Source: Tritrichomonas musculus
Lineage: Eukaryota; Parabasalia; Tritrichomonadida; Tritrichomonadidae
Assembly (NCBI GenBank): GCA_039105265.1
Contig: JAPFFF010000020.1
Coordinates: forward strand, 1,505,001 to 1,569,000
Reading direction: 5' to 3'
Length of the DNA stretch: 64,000 nucleotides
Shown: positions 1-12,100 of the stretch, piece after piece
How positions within the stretch are numbered: the stretch's first letter is position 1
Layout: each line of letters opens with the position of its first letter
Notes under the pieces: generated by a model
The model's input: only the letters and a program-made list of their open reading frames with translations
Told to the model about the DNA's origin: nothing
The model's database searches: none
Position numbers and translations under genes: made by a program

Positions 1-440
1 GGATAACTTTTATAATTAATGAATTTTTCTTTGAGAAAATTATATATTAAATATTGTTAGCTTTTAAGTTTTTTATTCAAAAAGTTGTTTTGAAAATTTT
101 AATTCAAACAAATTTATTTCGTTTTTCAATTAAAAATGAAAAATACAAAAATTCTTTTTATCTTTAAATTAAAACAAATCTCAGATTAAAAGTCCTTTGT
201 TCTAAATGCTTGAACTACAGAATCTTACATTTATTTTATAATATAATTATTTTACTTTTTATATTTTTATAATATTATCATCTTTCATTACTTTGTTAAT
301 CATTCATTTAAGATGAATATTATTCTTTTGATAGTTAAAAAATTTAATGGGCAATTCGCAATTTTGTTTACATATTTTTCGAACAAATCAAGTTCCTGGT
401 CTTTTCTCGATAAAATTGAAGGATCTATAGAAGCAAGTTC
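1..440. other. AT-rich intergenic sequence
   Basis: No open frame or RNA gene is recognisable. It holds one inverse copy of the recurrent ACTTTTTGA motif near position 80. Confidence 0.6.
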
Positions 441-1190
441 TTATAAGTTAATTTGTATTTGACTTAAAATTTCTTCAAATGAAGGATGATTTGATGGTTC
501 ATTTGGCATGCACTTTTCTATTAATCTAATGCAAAATTCATGAATCGAGTCGGATGGGGGAAGAAAGTTTTGTCTTTCAAGCTCAGTTTCGGAAAGCTGC
601 CTGCGATCATTACGTGCAAAACTACTCTGAAAGAATAAAGGCCAATTTTTTTTCGTTATTTTCTTCTAATGCCATCTCTGGCGACATGTATTGAAAAGAA
701 CCAACGCCTTTTGCCAGCGATTCGTCAAATGCCCAACTCTTCTTTGATTGATGTCAAGCTGAAATCTACGAGCTTTGTTTCGAAAAATGAGTTCAGCAAA
801 ATGCTTTCCATTTTAAGATTACTATGCATCATATTTTGTTTGTGAATGAATTTCATTGCATGGACAACATCAATAAAGATTCGAACTTTTAAAGTGTCAT
901 CGATTCTCATTTGCAAAAGCGTTGGCAAGATTGCGTGTTTCAAACTCAAAAAAATTGCAATCGTTGTCACTTTTTCAAGTTTGTCTTCATCGTTGATCAC
1001 TTCGATTTCCTAGGCTGTGTTGATGCAGATAGCTTTTCAGATGCAAGGATGTTGTGCATTATATAGAATTCTTTCAAAGCATTTTGAGTGTCTTTGATCG
1101 TAGTCTGCTCTTTCGTGTACTTCAAAACTTTTTTCAACAAGATTAAAGTTGAGTATGCTTCTTGTTTTTTTTTTGGTATTTTGGACTCAA
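441..1190 (-). pseudogene. Decayed TKL-type protein kinase
   Basis: Read on the minus strand this is the remains of a trichomonad TKL-like kinase. A helical stretch (LLKKVLKYTKEQT, about 1100-1140) leads into a catalytic loop where HRDLK has become HSNLK, followed by VDFSL in place of DFG (about 730-830). A QYMSPEMA activation-segment end lies near 680. The C-lobe tail, with IEKCMPNEPSNHPSFEEIL, lies at about 455-540 and the last stop is at 441. These blocks lie in different frames, so at least two frameshifts separate them. The glycine-rich loop is not visible, and Arg and Asp of the catalytic loop and Gly of DFG are gone. It is a host kinase relic, related in kind but not in orientation to the kinase at 1698-3001. 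Confidence 0.7.
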
Positions 1191-1697
1191 ATACTCTATA
1201 GCAAAATCCTACCTGACAATGCTTGGAAATTTTTACAGTTAGCTTTTAAATTTCTTTTGTGTATATTTTTTTGCTGACTGATTTCATTGTAGTTATTTAG
1301 TTGTTGTGATTTTGAAGAAGTTTTTTTTCCCAATGATCAATTTGAATTGATAAGTATTTCAAATATTATATTAATTTATTGGGACTTTTTAATAAAAAAA
1401 ACATTAAACAATCATATACAATATAGAAATAATTCATTATAACCTTGTTAACATGGTAGGTGCTAATTGATTTTTCCTTTGAATATATCAGATAATTATA
1501 AATATTCACAAAGCATTGACTAAATAAAGCAATTGCTTTAGATTTGAAATAATAATTTTTTTTTTTTATAATTAACCTCTATTGATTTACGAGAAAAAGT
1601 TTTTCAAAATATTTTACATCTCTTAAAAAGTTTTCTGTAATTTATTGAAAAATTCTATAAAAGCGAAGGGGGCATTTTATAAAACTCAAAAACATTG

Positions 1698-3001
1698 ATG
1701 AGTGAAAATACATTTGATCTTAATAAATTCGAACTTTTGGAAAAGATTGGAAGTGGATCATTTGGAGATGTTTATAAGGCCAAAGAAAAAAGAACAGGAA
1801 AAATATATGCTGCCAAAATATCAAAGGTGACCAATCAATAGATCAAAAGGATACTCCCCGATCAGTTATTAGAAATCTCGTACGAGAAGTAAACATTTTA
1901 TCAAAATTAAATCACCCTTCAATTCTTAGTTTTGTTTGTTTCAGCCTTAAAAATTTTAATGATGAGCCATATCCTGTAATAATTACTGACTATCTTCCAA
2001 AAGGAACGCTAAACGACTTTATCAAACTAGAACGACAATCAACTTCTGATGAAAAATGGAATGATACTCAAAAATTGATTATAATCTATGGTATAGCCTC
2101 AGCCATGTCATATTTACATTCCCACAATATTATACACAGAGACTTAAAGCCTGACAACATCCTTGTTGATGACAATCTGAATCCCAAAATTGCAGATTTT
2201 GGCCTCTCAAAAATAAATCAAAGTGATCAAAGTAGTGCATCGATGGTATCAACTCTAGGTCTCAAAGGCACCATTGCTTACATCCCTCCCGAAATTTTGA
2301 ATGATTATGATTATACAAAAGAAGGAGACGTTTACGCCTTTTCAATGATAGTTTACGAGATAATGACAAACATAGAACCATTCAAGAACTGCGGAATGAG
2401 CACTCTTATCTCAAAAGTATCAAAAGGTATCCGACCTGATCTAGATCAGCCAATGCCTGAATCATACAAGAATTTGATTGAAAAATGTTGGTCCCAGGAT
2501 CCATCTATTCGTCCCTCTTTTGATGAAATTGTGAAAGAATTGAAAAGTGATTCCGGATTCATTACAGATCTTGTCGATGAAGGTCAATATCAAGACTATA
2601 TCGATTATATCGATGAATACAAAGTCACCTTTGACAAAGAAAAGAAAATGTTGTCCTTCGACGAATTTGTCAAAAGCAAAAATAAAAAAAATGACCCCGA
2701 TGCCCAATATCGAGCCCAATATGAGGTAATCTTGAAGAGAATCGACCATTCATCGTTCCAGTCTCTCATGGAAGCACTCGAAGTGATTATAGACATAGCT
2801 GAAAAAGCTGAAGATGGTGAATTCATTGACGAGATGCTCAAAAAGGGTAACGAAATCAAAAATGAAGCTGCCGCGTCGTTGGCCGATGAGAGAAGCAACA
2901 TTATTAAGTTGGCAAATGAAAATGGAATTCCTTTGTCTGAACTGGGACTCGATGATTTTGACAGCGATGATTCAGATTCTGAAGAAGAAGAAATTGAATG
3001 A
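1698..3001 (+). pseudogene. TKL-type protein kinase, one frameshift
   Basis: ATG at 1698 opens MSENTFDLNKFELLEKIGSG. Residues 18-23 form the glycine loop (GSGSFG) and AAK supplies the ATP-binding lysine near residue 40. After ISK, at about 1825, the frame is lost and continues one base out through REVNILSKLNHPSIL. Downstream are HRDLKPDN, a DFG motif, PPEI in place of APE, and CWSQDPSIRPSF, which is typical of trichomonad TKL kinases. An acidic C-terminal tail follows. The length of 1304 bases is one short of a whole number of codons, which fits a single lost base in the AAGGTG run. All catalytic residues are kept, so this is either a very young pseudogene or an assembly error. The substrate is unknown and the protein is probably cytosolic. 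Confidence 0.85.
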
Positions 3002-5552
3002 AATAAAATATATTTTAAATCTTTTTAAAATGAAATTGCAGTCTTCGATTCTCGTTTTTGTCTGTATTTAAATAAGATCAATATCTAGATATGAATCAAA
3101 AATATTTTTTTAGGAAAATATTCAATATTTTTGTTTTCTGTATTTTCAGATAGTATCATTCTTTTAAATAGAACATCCAGTCGTTAATTTAAGAACTGTA
3201 AATTTCGATGATATATATTATATTAGCAAATAAAAAAGATTGAATAATTGTTTGGGATTCATAAAAAAATATATTGATACAATTCTTGAAATTTTCATTA
3301 CAAAACATGTGAATTAAGAGAATTTGCTTGTTTTTCCATTTTTTATAAAAGAAATGTGAAGTAAAAAAAGTTATCAAATTTTTGATCATTTTAGGTCAAT
3401 TCTATTGATATTTCGAATGCAACTTTTTGAGAGAAACGATAAAAATTTTCAAATATCATGGATTCTCTTTGAATATTTTCATACAAAAAGTTGGTTTAAA
3501 ATGAATTCAAAAAGATGCAATAGCTAAATTGAATTTTCTATGTTTTGAATAGTTGCGGTTTATTAATTTATAAATGAAAAAGCGCTATATCCACAAATCA
3601 AAGTGGAAGCGTGTCATAGTTCAAGAAGGGGCGGAACCAATAGTGTTTCTATTGAAACAACACTGGGAGATTAATTACTCCTTTAAATCAAAGAAAACAT
3701 CGAGATCTTAAAATATTTATGAATGAACTTGGTTTTACAGAAAAAAAGCAAGACCAATCTTCCGGAAGTGATGAAACCAATGACAAACTGAATGAAGAAA
3801 AATCTTTCAAGTTGGTTTTTGATGATAATATATTAGGTATGAACTCAAACAATATTTGTGATGATAACGATAGTACAGCTGGATTAACTGATGGACATAA
3901 TGAATATTTGTAAAGTTACTTTTTCTTAAATGGTTTTATAATAAAAATCGGAATAAATATATAATTCATATAAATTATCATTTCCATTCTAATTTTACTA
4001 TTTGGAAACTGCAGCCGTGATTAAATATTATTTTTAAAAATCATTTCTTTATATTATATATGAAATTATCATAATTTAATAGCTTGCATATGTATGTTAT
4101 TTTTAAAAACGCGTGTAAAAATAGATATATATTCATTTAGAAAGTATTAGAATGGTTTAATTAAGATTATGATTTTAATGTAAATCAATTTTACTTTTGA
4201 TCAAATAAATATTCGTACATTTTTCATTCTGCCGGTATCTTTTTTTGATATATACTTTATGCTTAAATCTTGATTTGATATCGTTTGGATATTAAATATA
4301 TGTAATTGTCTTTTGGCAATTAAAAGTTATCTATTAGATTGATAACGACATGTGATATGAAAATCAGATAAAATAAAACATTTGTAGTATATTTAAAAGG
4401 GTGATTTCCGACCGAAGGTCCTCACTCCCTTTTCGCTTCATTCACTGGTGAATCTACAATGCTTTACTCAACCTTGAATATTAAATGTATTTTTTGAATC
4501 ATATATAAAATATTTGGGATATTCAACAATAATTTTGGGACTGTTTTAGAAATCGAAATTACAATTATTGAACCTCAATATAAAACTTTATTACTGATTT
4601 TGATTTTCGAAATAATGATGAATAATTATCATAAATAAATTTTTACTTAAAAATAATGACATTACAAATTAATGAGTCTATAACGTATTAATCAAATAAC
4701 ATGACAATCGAAAAATTATATGATGATTATGATGAAAAGCAAGAAAAAACGAAAAGTCGATATCGCCAAATAAGCATTGAATTTTTTATTTTAAAACAGA
4801 ATTATTATTTTTGAGCAAAAAAAATAAGTGATTAGCGCCAAGCCAGCAAACCACTAAACTTTATCAATGAAAATACTCCACAAGTTCAATCATTTCAATT
4901 TTCTGCTATAACCCAACTTCAATATTCAATTTTGAAATAACATTAATTTCTCGAGTGATGCTCCAAAATAATCCAAAATTAGTCGATAAAGCAATAGAAA
5001 GCCTACTAATTATGATGATTCCACGCATTTCTAGTCTTTTTATGTAGTTTTTACTCTCTTTATTTTCAATCAATTAACATAATAGGAATTAAATGAAAAA
5101 AAATTAAGCTTTTCTACTATTTTTAATAAAGAAAACTCAATTAAACTATACAATAAGCATTCGAAAGGCTTTCAATTGATACAATTACATAATTAATTTC
5201 AATCATTCTACCACAACTACTTCATTTTTCTTCAATACAATGCAAAAATCGATGCATGTCTCATTAAAAGAAGTTATACTCACCAAAATAAGTGATGAAG
5301 AAAGAAGAAGTTGGTGTTTATTATTACTGGCTACATCTTAAATCGAAACTTTTTGAATAAAAATTATATAATTTTCAAACTTTTTGAGATCATCAAAATC
5401 TCGATATCATTATTTTCACTTTTTGATAAGCATTTTTCAGAGAGTTCTTAATTTTTGTTTGATAGAAAAAAATAATTGCCTCAAAATCGATATCCTGTTT
5501 TTGATTCCAGTTTAGAATCATATAAATAATTCACCTAAAGAAAACTACAAAA
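3002..5552. other. Intergenic, mostly empty
   Basis: AT-rich sequence with ACTTTTTGA motifs near 3424, 5350, 5380 and 5417. One small open frame (3719-3913) is listed separately. A less AT-rich patch at about 4400-4460 contains GACCGAAGGTC, which is a short palindrome, but I see no gene there. Confidence 0.5.
3719..3913 (+). CDS. Possible small acidic protein, 64 aa
   Basis: A short ORF rich in Asn, Asp, Ser and Glu (QDQSSGSDETNDKLNEE) starts just after a run of genic-looking, less AT-rich sequence at 3600-3670. No domain is recognisable. It could be the tail of a decayed gene, because the composition is more protein-like than that of the flanking DNA. There is no homology support, so confidence is low. 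Confidence 0.25.
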   Translation: MNELGFTEKKQDQSSGSDETNDKLNEEKSFKLVFDDNILGMNSNNICDDNDSTAGLTDGHNEYL

Positions 5553-5786
5553 ATGGAAACATGTAAAATGAATAAAGATTATCTTATTAGTATTGATTAT
5601 CCTTATTATATTAAAAGAAAAAGTGATGATAAGATTATGAGATTTAGATATAGAAGTGGTAATATAGTTATCGATTTCACAATTCCTAAATTTCATCATC
5701 AAATTATGGCTAATCAATTTATTTCAAATCCAAATATTCTCAAACAAGTGGATCATATTGATCATGACGGAACTAATAATGGTTAA
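5553..5786 (+). pseudogene. HNH endonuclease, C-terminally truncated
   Basis: The 77-residue frame begins METCKMNKDYLISIDYPYYI and runs to a PKFHHQIMANQFISNP segment followed by QVDHIDHDGTNNG. Trichomonad HNH endonucleases carry the same order: an N-terminal Y-P-Y-x-I block, a Hx(R/Q)I-A-x-Q-[FW]I block, and QVDHI-x-H-D with Asn after it. Here the frame stops just after the first half of the HNH motif, so the conserved NLRW block and the final metal-binding residues are absent. It is probably a remnant of a free-standing homing-type nuclease and not active. ATG at 5553 is the first start after an upstream AT-rich stretch. Confidence 0.6.
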
Positions 5787-6059
5787 TACTGATGGTTGTG
5801 CTGTTCATAAAAAGTTTTAGAGATTTTTATTATCAATTTGAGAATTCATAAATTAATTTAATTGCAAATTCTAGATTAATCATTAATAAATTTTGCTATA
5901 TTAATCAACCAGCCCTAAATTAAGTAAATCATGAATCAAAAACTTGTTAACAAATGTTTAAATCATAAATATCGATGTCGGTTTTTAAAAATTCAATTAT
6001 CGACTTCACTTTTATTGAATTAAAGCTCTCCCCACAAATTTGCCCATGGACAACCATAA

Positions 6060-6092
6060 TTTAATTATAAATAATAATAATAATAATAATAA
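6060..6092. repeat. AAT trinucleotide microsatellite
   Basis: A run of AAT triplets lies just beyond the 3' end of the giant Pmp-like gene. Confidence 0.8.
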
Positions 6093-6149
6093 ACTCATTT
6101 CTTAAACACAATTAAATACATGAAATTACGTTGATTTTATTAAAAGTTA

Positions 6150-9100
6150 TTATTTATCTTGTTCTTCGAAGTCCTTTAAAAATGGGTCAACGTAAGTATA
6201 ACCATTAGATTGGTATAAATCATTTGAAAATTCTCCAGAAATTGAATTATTTCCCATTGGAGTCACGTCATTTACTTCATTATCAATCTTAGATTCAAAT
6301 TCCTCAGATGGTGCATCTTTATATGGATTAGATTGAGCTGTTTTCCTCTTTACCAAAAGAATGACGACAAAAATGGAAACGATAACAACCAAAACTGCTA
6401 AAACAATTCCAACTATTGCACCTGCTGACAAATTTTTCTTTGCTCCAGTGTTGCGACTAATAGCATTTGGATTGTTACTTGCAGCTAAACAGATTTGATC
6501 ATTGTTTTCAATGCATTTTGCACCAATAAATTCATTATTTCCAATAAATTTATCTTTCCAATCTTGGCAATTGAAATTAGAACCACAAATTAAAGGAATC
6601 AATTTTTCATCTTGTAAATGAAAATCATTTTGTTGTGGTTCAATAAGTTTGATTTCTTTACAAGTTCCTTCAATTATTGATGATCCAAAATCAATCAATG
6701 ATGAATCAGATAATTCAATTCTGGTTTCTTTATTAAATATTGCTTTCTTTTCAACAATAAGTTTTGATTCTGAGGCTGATTTAATGACATTTGAAATGTT
6801 GAAAAGAGCTAATGTTAATTGTGATCCTTGTTTCAAGTTTATTTCATTAATTTTAATTTCAACTTGTTCATTGCTTCGAATTGTTTCAATTTTATCTATT
6901 TTATATGCATATACAACTTTAAATTCAACTGTTTGTATCTCTTCTGGAATTTTCATTTGAATTGTACCATTGTTAACTATCAAATGATTTAATGATAATG
7001 TTGTTGATTTATTGGATTCTTCATATGAAAATGAGATATCAGTTTTTTCGTTATTGTATATATTTAATGGAACATCGTGTTTGGGTAAAATGATGTTCTT
7101 CAAATTGGAATTGGCATGAATACCAAATTCGCCTAATCCAAAATCATCAGATCCATCTGAAGGAGGCAAAACAATGGCGGTTGTTTCTTTGCTATTTGGT
7201 GAAACAAAAATTGTTTTTGTTGGCTTTTCTTTTGTTGTATTTATTTTAATTATATTCATTTCGTTATTTGTATTAATAAGGTAAATGTCAGAATTTGTAT
7301 TTGATAATGAAAATAGTTTTTCATCAGCTTTAAAACCTTCTTTGATGAATTCAACATATTCTCCAGTGATATTATATGAACTATCCACAATTAAATCATC
7401 ATATCGAAAATCTATGGTTGGAATAATGGATTGTGTAGCAGGGATATGCGTAACTTGTTCAGATTCTGAAATTGAAAAAGTATTATTAATTACGGGATTA
7501 TTGGTTTGAGTTACTACAGGACTATTTGTTTGTGATAAATTAGGTATATTAGATTCATTTATCTTAGTTGTGCTGATTGGTTCTTCAGTTATTGTTATTG
7601 TTGCTGTTGTTGTTATTATTGTTGTTGGATCAACTGGTTTGATTGGTTCTTCTGTTATTGTTACTGTTACTGTTGTTGTTGGATCAACTGGTTTGATTGG
7701 TGGTTCATCACATATATCAGGAAATCCACTTTCAAATTTCGTTTTCATTGCATCACCTGATTTACAAATATATTTATTTGAATTGATACAATTTGAATTA
7801 ATTTTCATGTTTGTCGAAGTAACGTCACTAGCTGTGCCTGAGAATTCGAAGAAATATTTATCATTCGAATTGCTGTCGTCATTTTTAATGTAAACAGTGT
7901 TTGAATTGAAATCTAAATCAGATGATTTGATCCATTTGAGATAAAACATGTTTGATGAAATCGGGGTGCTTGTCATTTCAAATTTACTGTTAGTGATCGT
8001 GAATCCTCTTTTATCAGTACCTCCAGATGTTTCTCCACATTCAAAGTATATATCATTTCCATTGGTGCCTGCTTCGTTGTCTTTGAATTCACTTCCATCA
8101 ATAATAGAATAAACACCTTTGAAACAAATGGCACCACCGATCGTATCAGCTTTATTTGAGGAAAATGTACATGATGCAATATTGAATAATCTGGATGGTT
8201 GTGCAGTCGAAATTGAGATTGCTCCTCCTTGTTTGGCTTGGCATCCATTGAAATGACAATGTTCAATATAATTGAAAATAGAATTGCTTGGAGTTTTCCC
8301 TTTGGTGAGTATATAAATGGCTCCACCACCTTCTTCAGATGAATCTTGAAGTTTATCAAATGTGCATGAATAAAGTGAAACACAATGTAAATTAGAATTA
8401 ATACGTTTCTCGATATTCAATGAGCATCCATAAAGAATGGAATTTGTCTTATAAGAAGATGGATTAGTTGAAAGATCATCAACTGTTCCACTTGGTTTGT
8501 TTGGACATTCATATGGTTTTTGAGTTGGGATAACAGGCGTAACAGGTTCTTGTGTTACTGTTATTGTTGTTGTTGGATCAACTGGTTTGATTGGTTCTTC
8601 TGTTATTGTTACTGTTACTGTTGTTGTTGGATCAACTGGTTTGATTGGTTCTTCTGTTATTGTTACTGTTACTGTTGTTGTTGGATCAACTGGTTTGATT
8701 GGTGGTTCATCACATATATCAGGAAATCCACTTTCAAATTTCGTTTTCATTGCATCACCTGATTTACAAATATATTTATTTGAATTGATACAATTTGAAT
8801 TAATTTTCATGTTTGTCGAAGTAACGTCACTAGCTGTGCCTGAGAATTCGAAGAAATATTTATCATTCGAATTGCTGTCGTCATTTTTAATGTAAACAGT
8901 GTTTGAATTGAAATCTAAATCAGATGATTTGATCCATTTGAGATAAAACATGTTTGATGAAATCGGGGTGCTTGTCATTTCAAATTTACTGTTAGTGATC
9001 GTGAATCCTCTTTTATCAGTACCTCCAGATGTTTCTCCACATTCAAAGTATATATCATTTCCATTGGTGCCTGCTTCGTTGTCTTTGAATTCACTTCCAT

Positions 9101-12100
9101 CAATAATAGAATAAACACCTTTGAAACAAATGGCACCACCGATCGTATCAGCTTTATTTGAGGAAAATGTACATGATGTAATATTGAATAATCTGGATGG
9201 TTGTGCAGTCGAAATTGAGATTGCTCCTCCTTGTTTGGCTTGGCATCCATTGAAATGACAATGTTCAATATAATTGAAAATAGAATTGCTTGGAGTTTTC
9301 CCTTTGGTGAGTATATAAATGGCTCCACCACCTTCTTCAGATGAATCTTGAAGTTTATTAAATGTGCATGAATAAAGTGAAACACAATGTAAATTAGAAT
9401 TAATGCGTTTCTCAATATTCAATGAACATCCATAAAGAATGGAATTTGTCTTATAAGAAGATGGATTAGTTGAAAGATCATCAACTGTTCCACTTGGTTT
9501 GTTTGGACATTCATATGGTTTTTGAGTTGGGATAACAGGCGTAACAGGTTCTTGTGTTACTGTTATTGTTGTTGTTGGATCAACTGGTTTGATTGGTTCT
9601 TCTGTTATTGTTACTGTTACTGTTGTTGTTGGATCAACTGGTTTGATTGGTTCTTCTGTTATTGTTACTGTTACTGTTGTTGTTGGATCAACTGGTTTGA
9701 TTGGTGGTTCATCACATATATCAGGAAATCCACTTTCAAATTTCGTTTTCATTGCATCACCTGATTTACAAATATATTTATTTGAATTGATACAATTTGA
9801 ATTAATTTTCATGTTTGTCGAAGTAACGTCACTAGCTGTGCCTGAGAATTCGAAGAAATATTTATCATTCGAATTGCTGTCGTCATTTTTAATGTAAACA
9901 GTGTTTGAATTGAAATCTAAATCAGATGATTTGATCCATTTGAGATAAAACATGTTTGATGAAATCGGGGTGCTTGTCATTTCAAATTTACTGTTAGTGA
10001 TCGTGAATCCTCTTTTATCAGTACCTCCAGATGTTTCTCCACATTCAAAGTATATATCATTTCCATTGGTGCCTGCTTCGTTGTCTTTGAATTCACTTCC
10101 ATCAATAATAGAATAAACACCTTTGAAACAAATGGCACCACCGATCGTATCAGCTTTATTTGAGGAAAATGTACATGATGTAATATTGAATAATCTGGAT
10201 GGTTGTGCAGTCGAAATTGAGATTGCTCCTCCTTGTTTGGCTTGGCATCCATTGAAATGACAATGTTCAATATAATTGAAAATAGAATTGCTTGGAGTTT
10301 TCCCTTTGGTGAGTATATAAATGGCTCCACCACCTTCTTCAGATGAATCTTGAAGTTTATTAAATGTGCATGAATAAAGTGAAACACAATGTAAATTAGA
10401 ATTAATGCGTTTCTCAATATTCAATGAACATCCATAAAGAATGGAATTTGTCTTATAAGAAGATGGATTAGTTGAAAGATCATCAACTGTTCCACTTGGT
10501 TTGTTTGGACATTCATATGGTTTTTGAGTTGGGATAACAGGCGTAACAGGTTCTTGTGTTACTGTTATTGTTGTTGTTGGATCAACTGGTTTGATTGGTT
10601 CTTCTGTTATTGTTACTGTTACTGTTTCTGTTGGATCAACTGGTTTGATTGGTTCTTCTGTTATTGTTACTGTTACTGTTGTTGTTGGATCAACTGGTTT
10701 GATTGGTGGTTCATCACATATATCAGGAAATCCACTCTCAAATTTCGTTTTCATTGCATCACCTGATTTACAAATATATTTATTTGAATTGATACAATTT
10801 GAATTAATTTTCATGTTTGTCGAAGTAACGTCACTAGCTGTGCCTGAGAATTCGAAGAAATATTTATCATTCGAATTGCTGTCGTCATTTTTAATGTAAA
10901 CAGTGTTTGAATTGAAATCTAAATCAGATGATTTGATCCATTTGAGATAAAACATGTTTGATGAAATCGGGGTGCTTGTCATTTCAAATTTACTGTTAGT
11001 GATCGTGAATCCTCTTTTATCAGTACCTCCAGATGTTTCTCCACATTCAAAGTATATATCATTTCCATTGGTGCCTGCTTCGTTGTCTTTGAATTCACTT
11101 CCATCAATAATAGAATAAACACCTTTGAAACAAATGGCACCACCGATCGTATCAGCTTTATTTGAGGAAAATGTACATGATGCAATATTGAATAATCTGG
11201 ATGGTTGTGCAGTCGAAATTGAGATTGCTCCTCCTTGTTTGGCTTGGCATCCATTGAAATGACAATGTTCAATATAATTGAAAATAGAATTGCTTGGAGT
11301 TTTCCCTTTGGTGAGTATATAAATGGCTCCACCACCTTCTTCAGATGAATCTTGAAGTTTATCAAATGTGCATGAATAAAGTGAAACACAATGTAAATTA
11401 GAATTAATGCGTTTCTCAATATTCAATGAACATCCATAAAGAATGGAATTTGTCTTATAAGAAGATGGATTAGTTGAAAGATCATCAACTGTTCCACTTG
11501 GTTTGTTTGGACATTCATATGGTTTTTGAGTTGGGATAACAGGCGTAACAGGTTCTTGTGTTACTGTTATTGTTGTTGTTGGATCAACTGGTTTGATTGG
11601 TTCTTCTGTTATTGTTACTGTTACTGTTTCTGTTGGATCAACTGGTTTGATTGGTTCTTCTGTTATTGTTACTGTTACTGTTGTTGTTGGATCAACTGGT
11701 TTGATTGGTTCTTCTGTTATTGTTACTGTTACTGTTGTTGTTGGATCAACTGGTTTGATTGGTGGTTCATCACATATATCAGGAAATCCACTCTCAAATT
11801 TCGTTTTCATTGCATCACCTGATTTACAAATATATTTATTTGAATTGATACAATTTGAATTAATTTTCATGTTTGTCGAAGTAACGTCACTAGCTGTGCC
11901 TGAGAATTCGAAGAAATATTTATCATTCGAATTGCTGTCGTCATTTTTAATGTAAACAGTGTTTGAATTGAAATCTAAATCAGATGATTTGATCCATTTG
12001 AGATAAAACATGTTTGATGAAATCGGGGTGCTTGTCATTTCAAATTTACTGTTAGTGATCGTGAATCCTCTTTTATCAGTACCTCCAGATGTTTCTCCAC

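Noticed and set aside
4395-4460. Less AT-rich block with GACCGAAGGTC as a structured RNA
   Set aside because: Only a short palindrome is visible; no cloverleaf, box motifs or known RNA family could be drawn.
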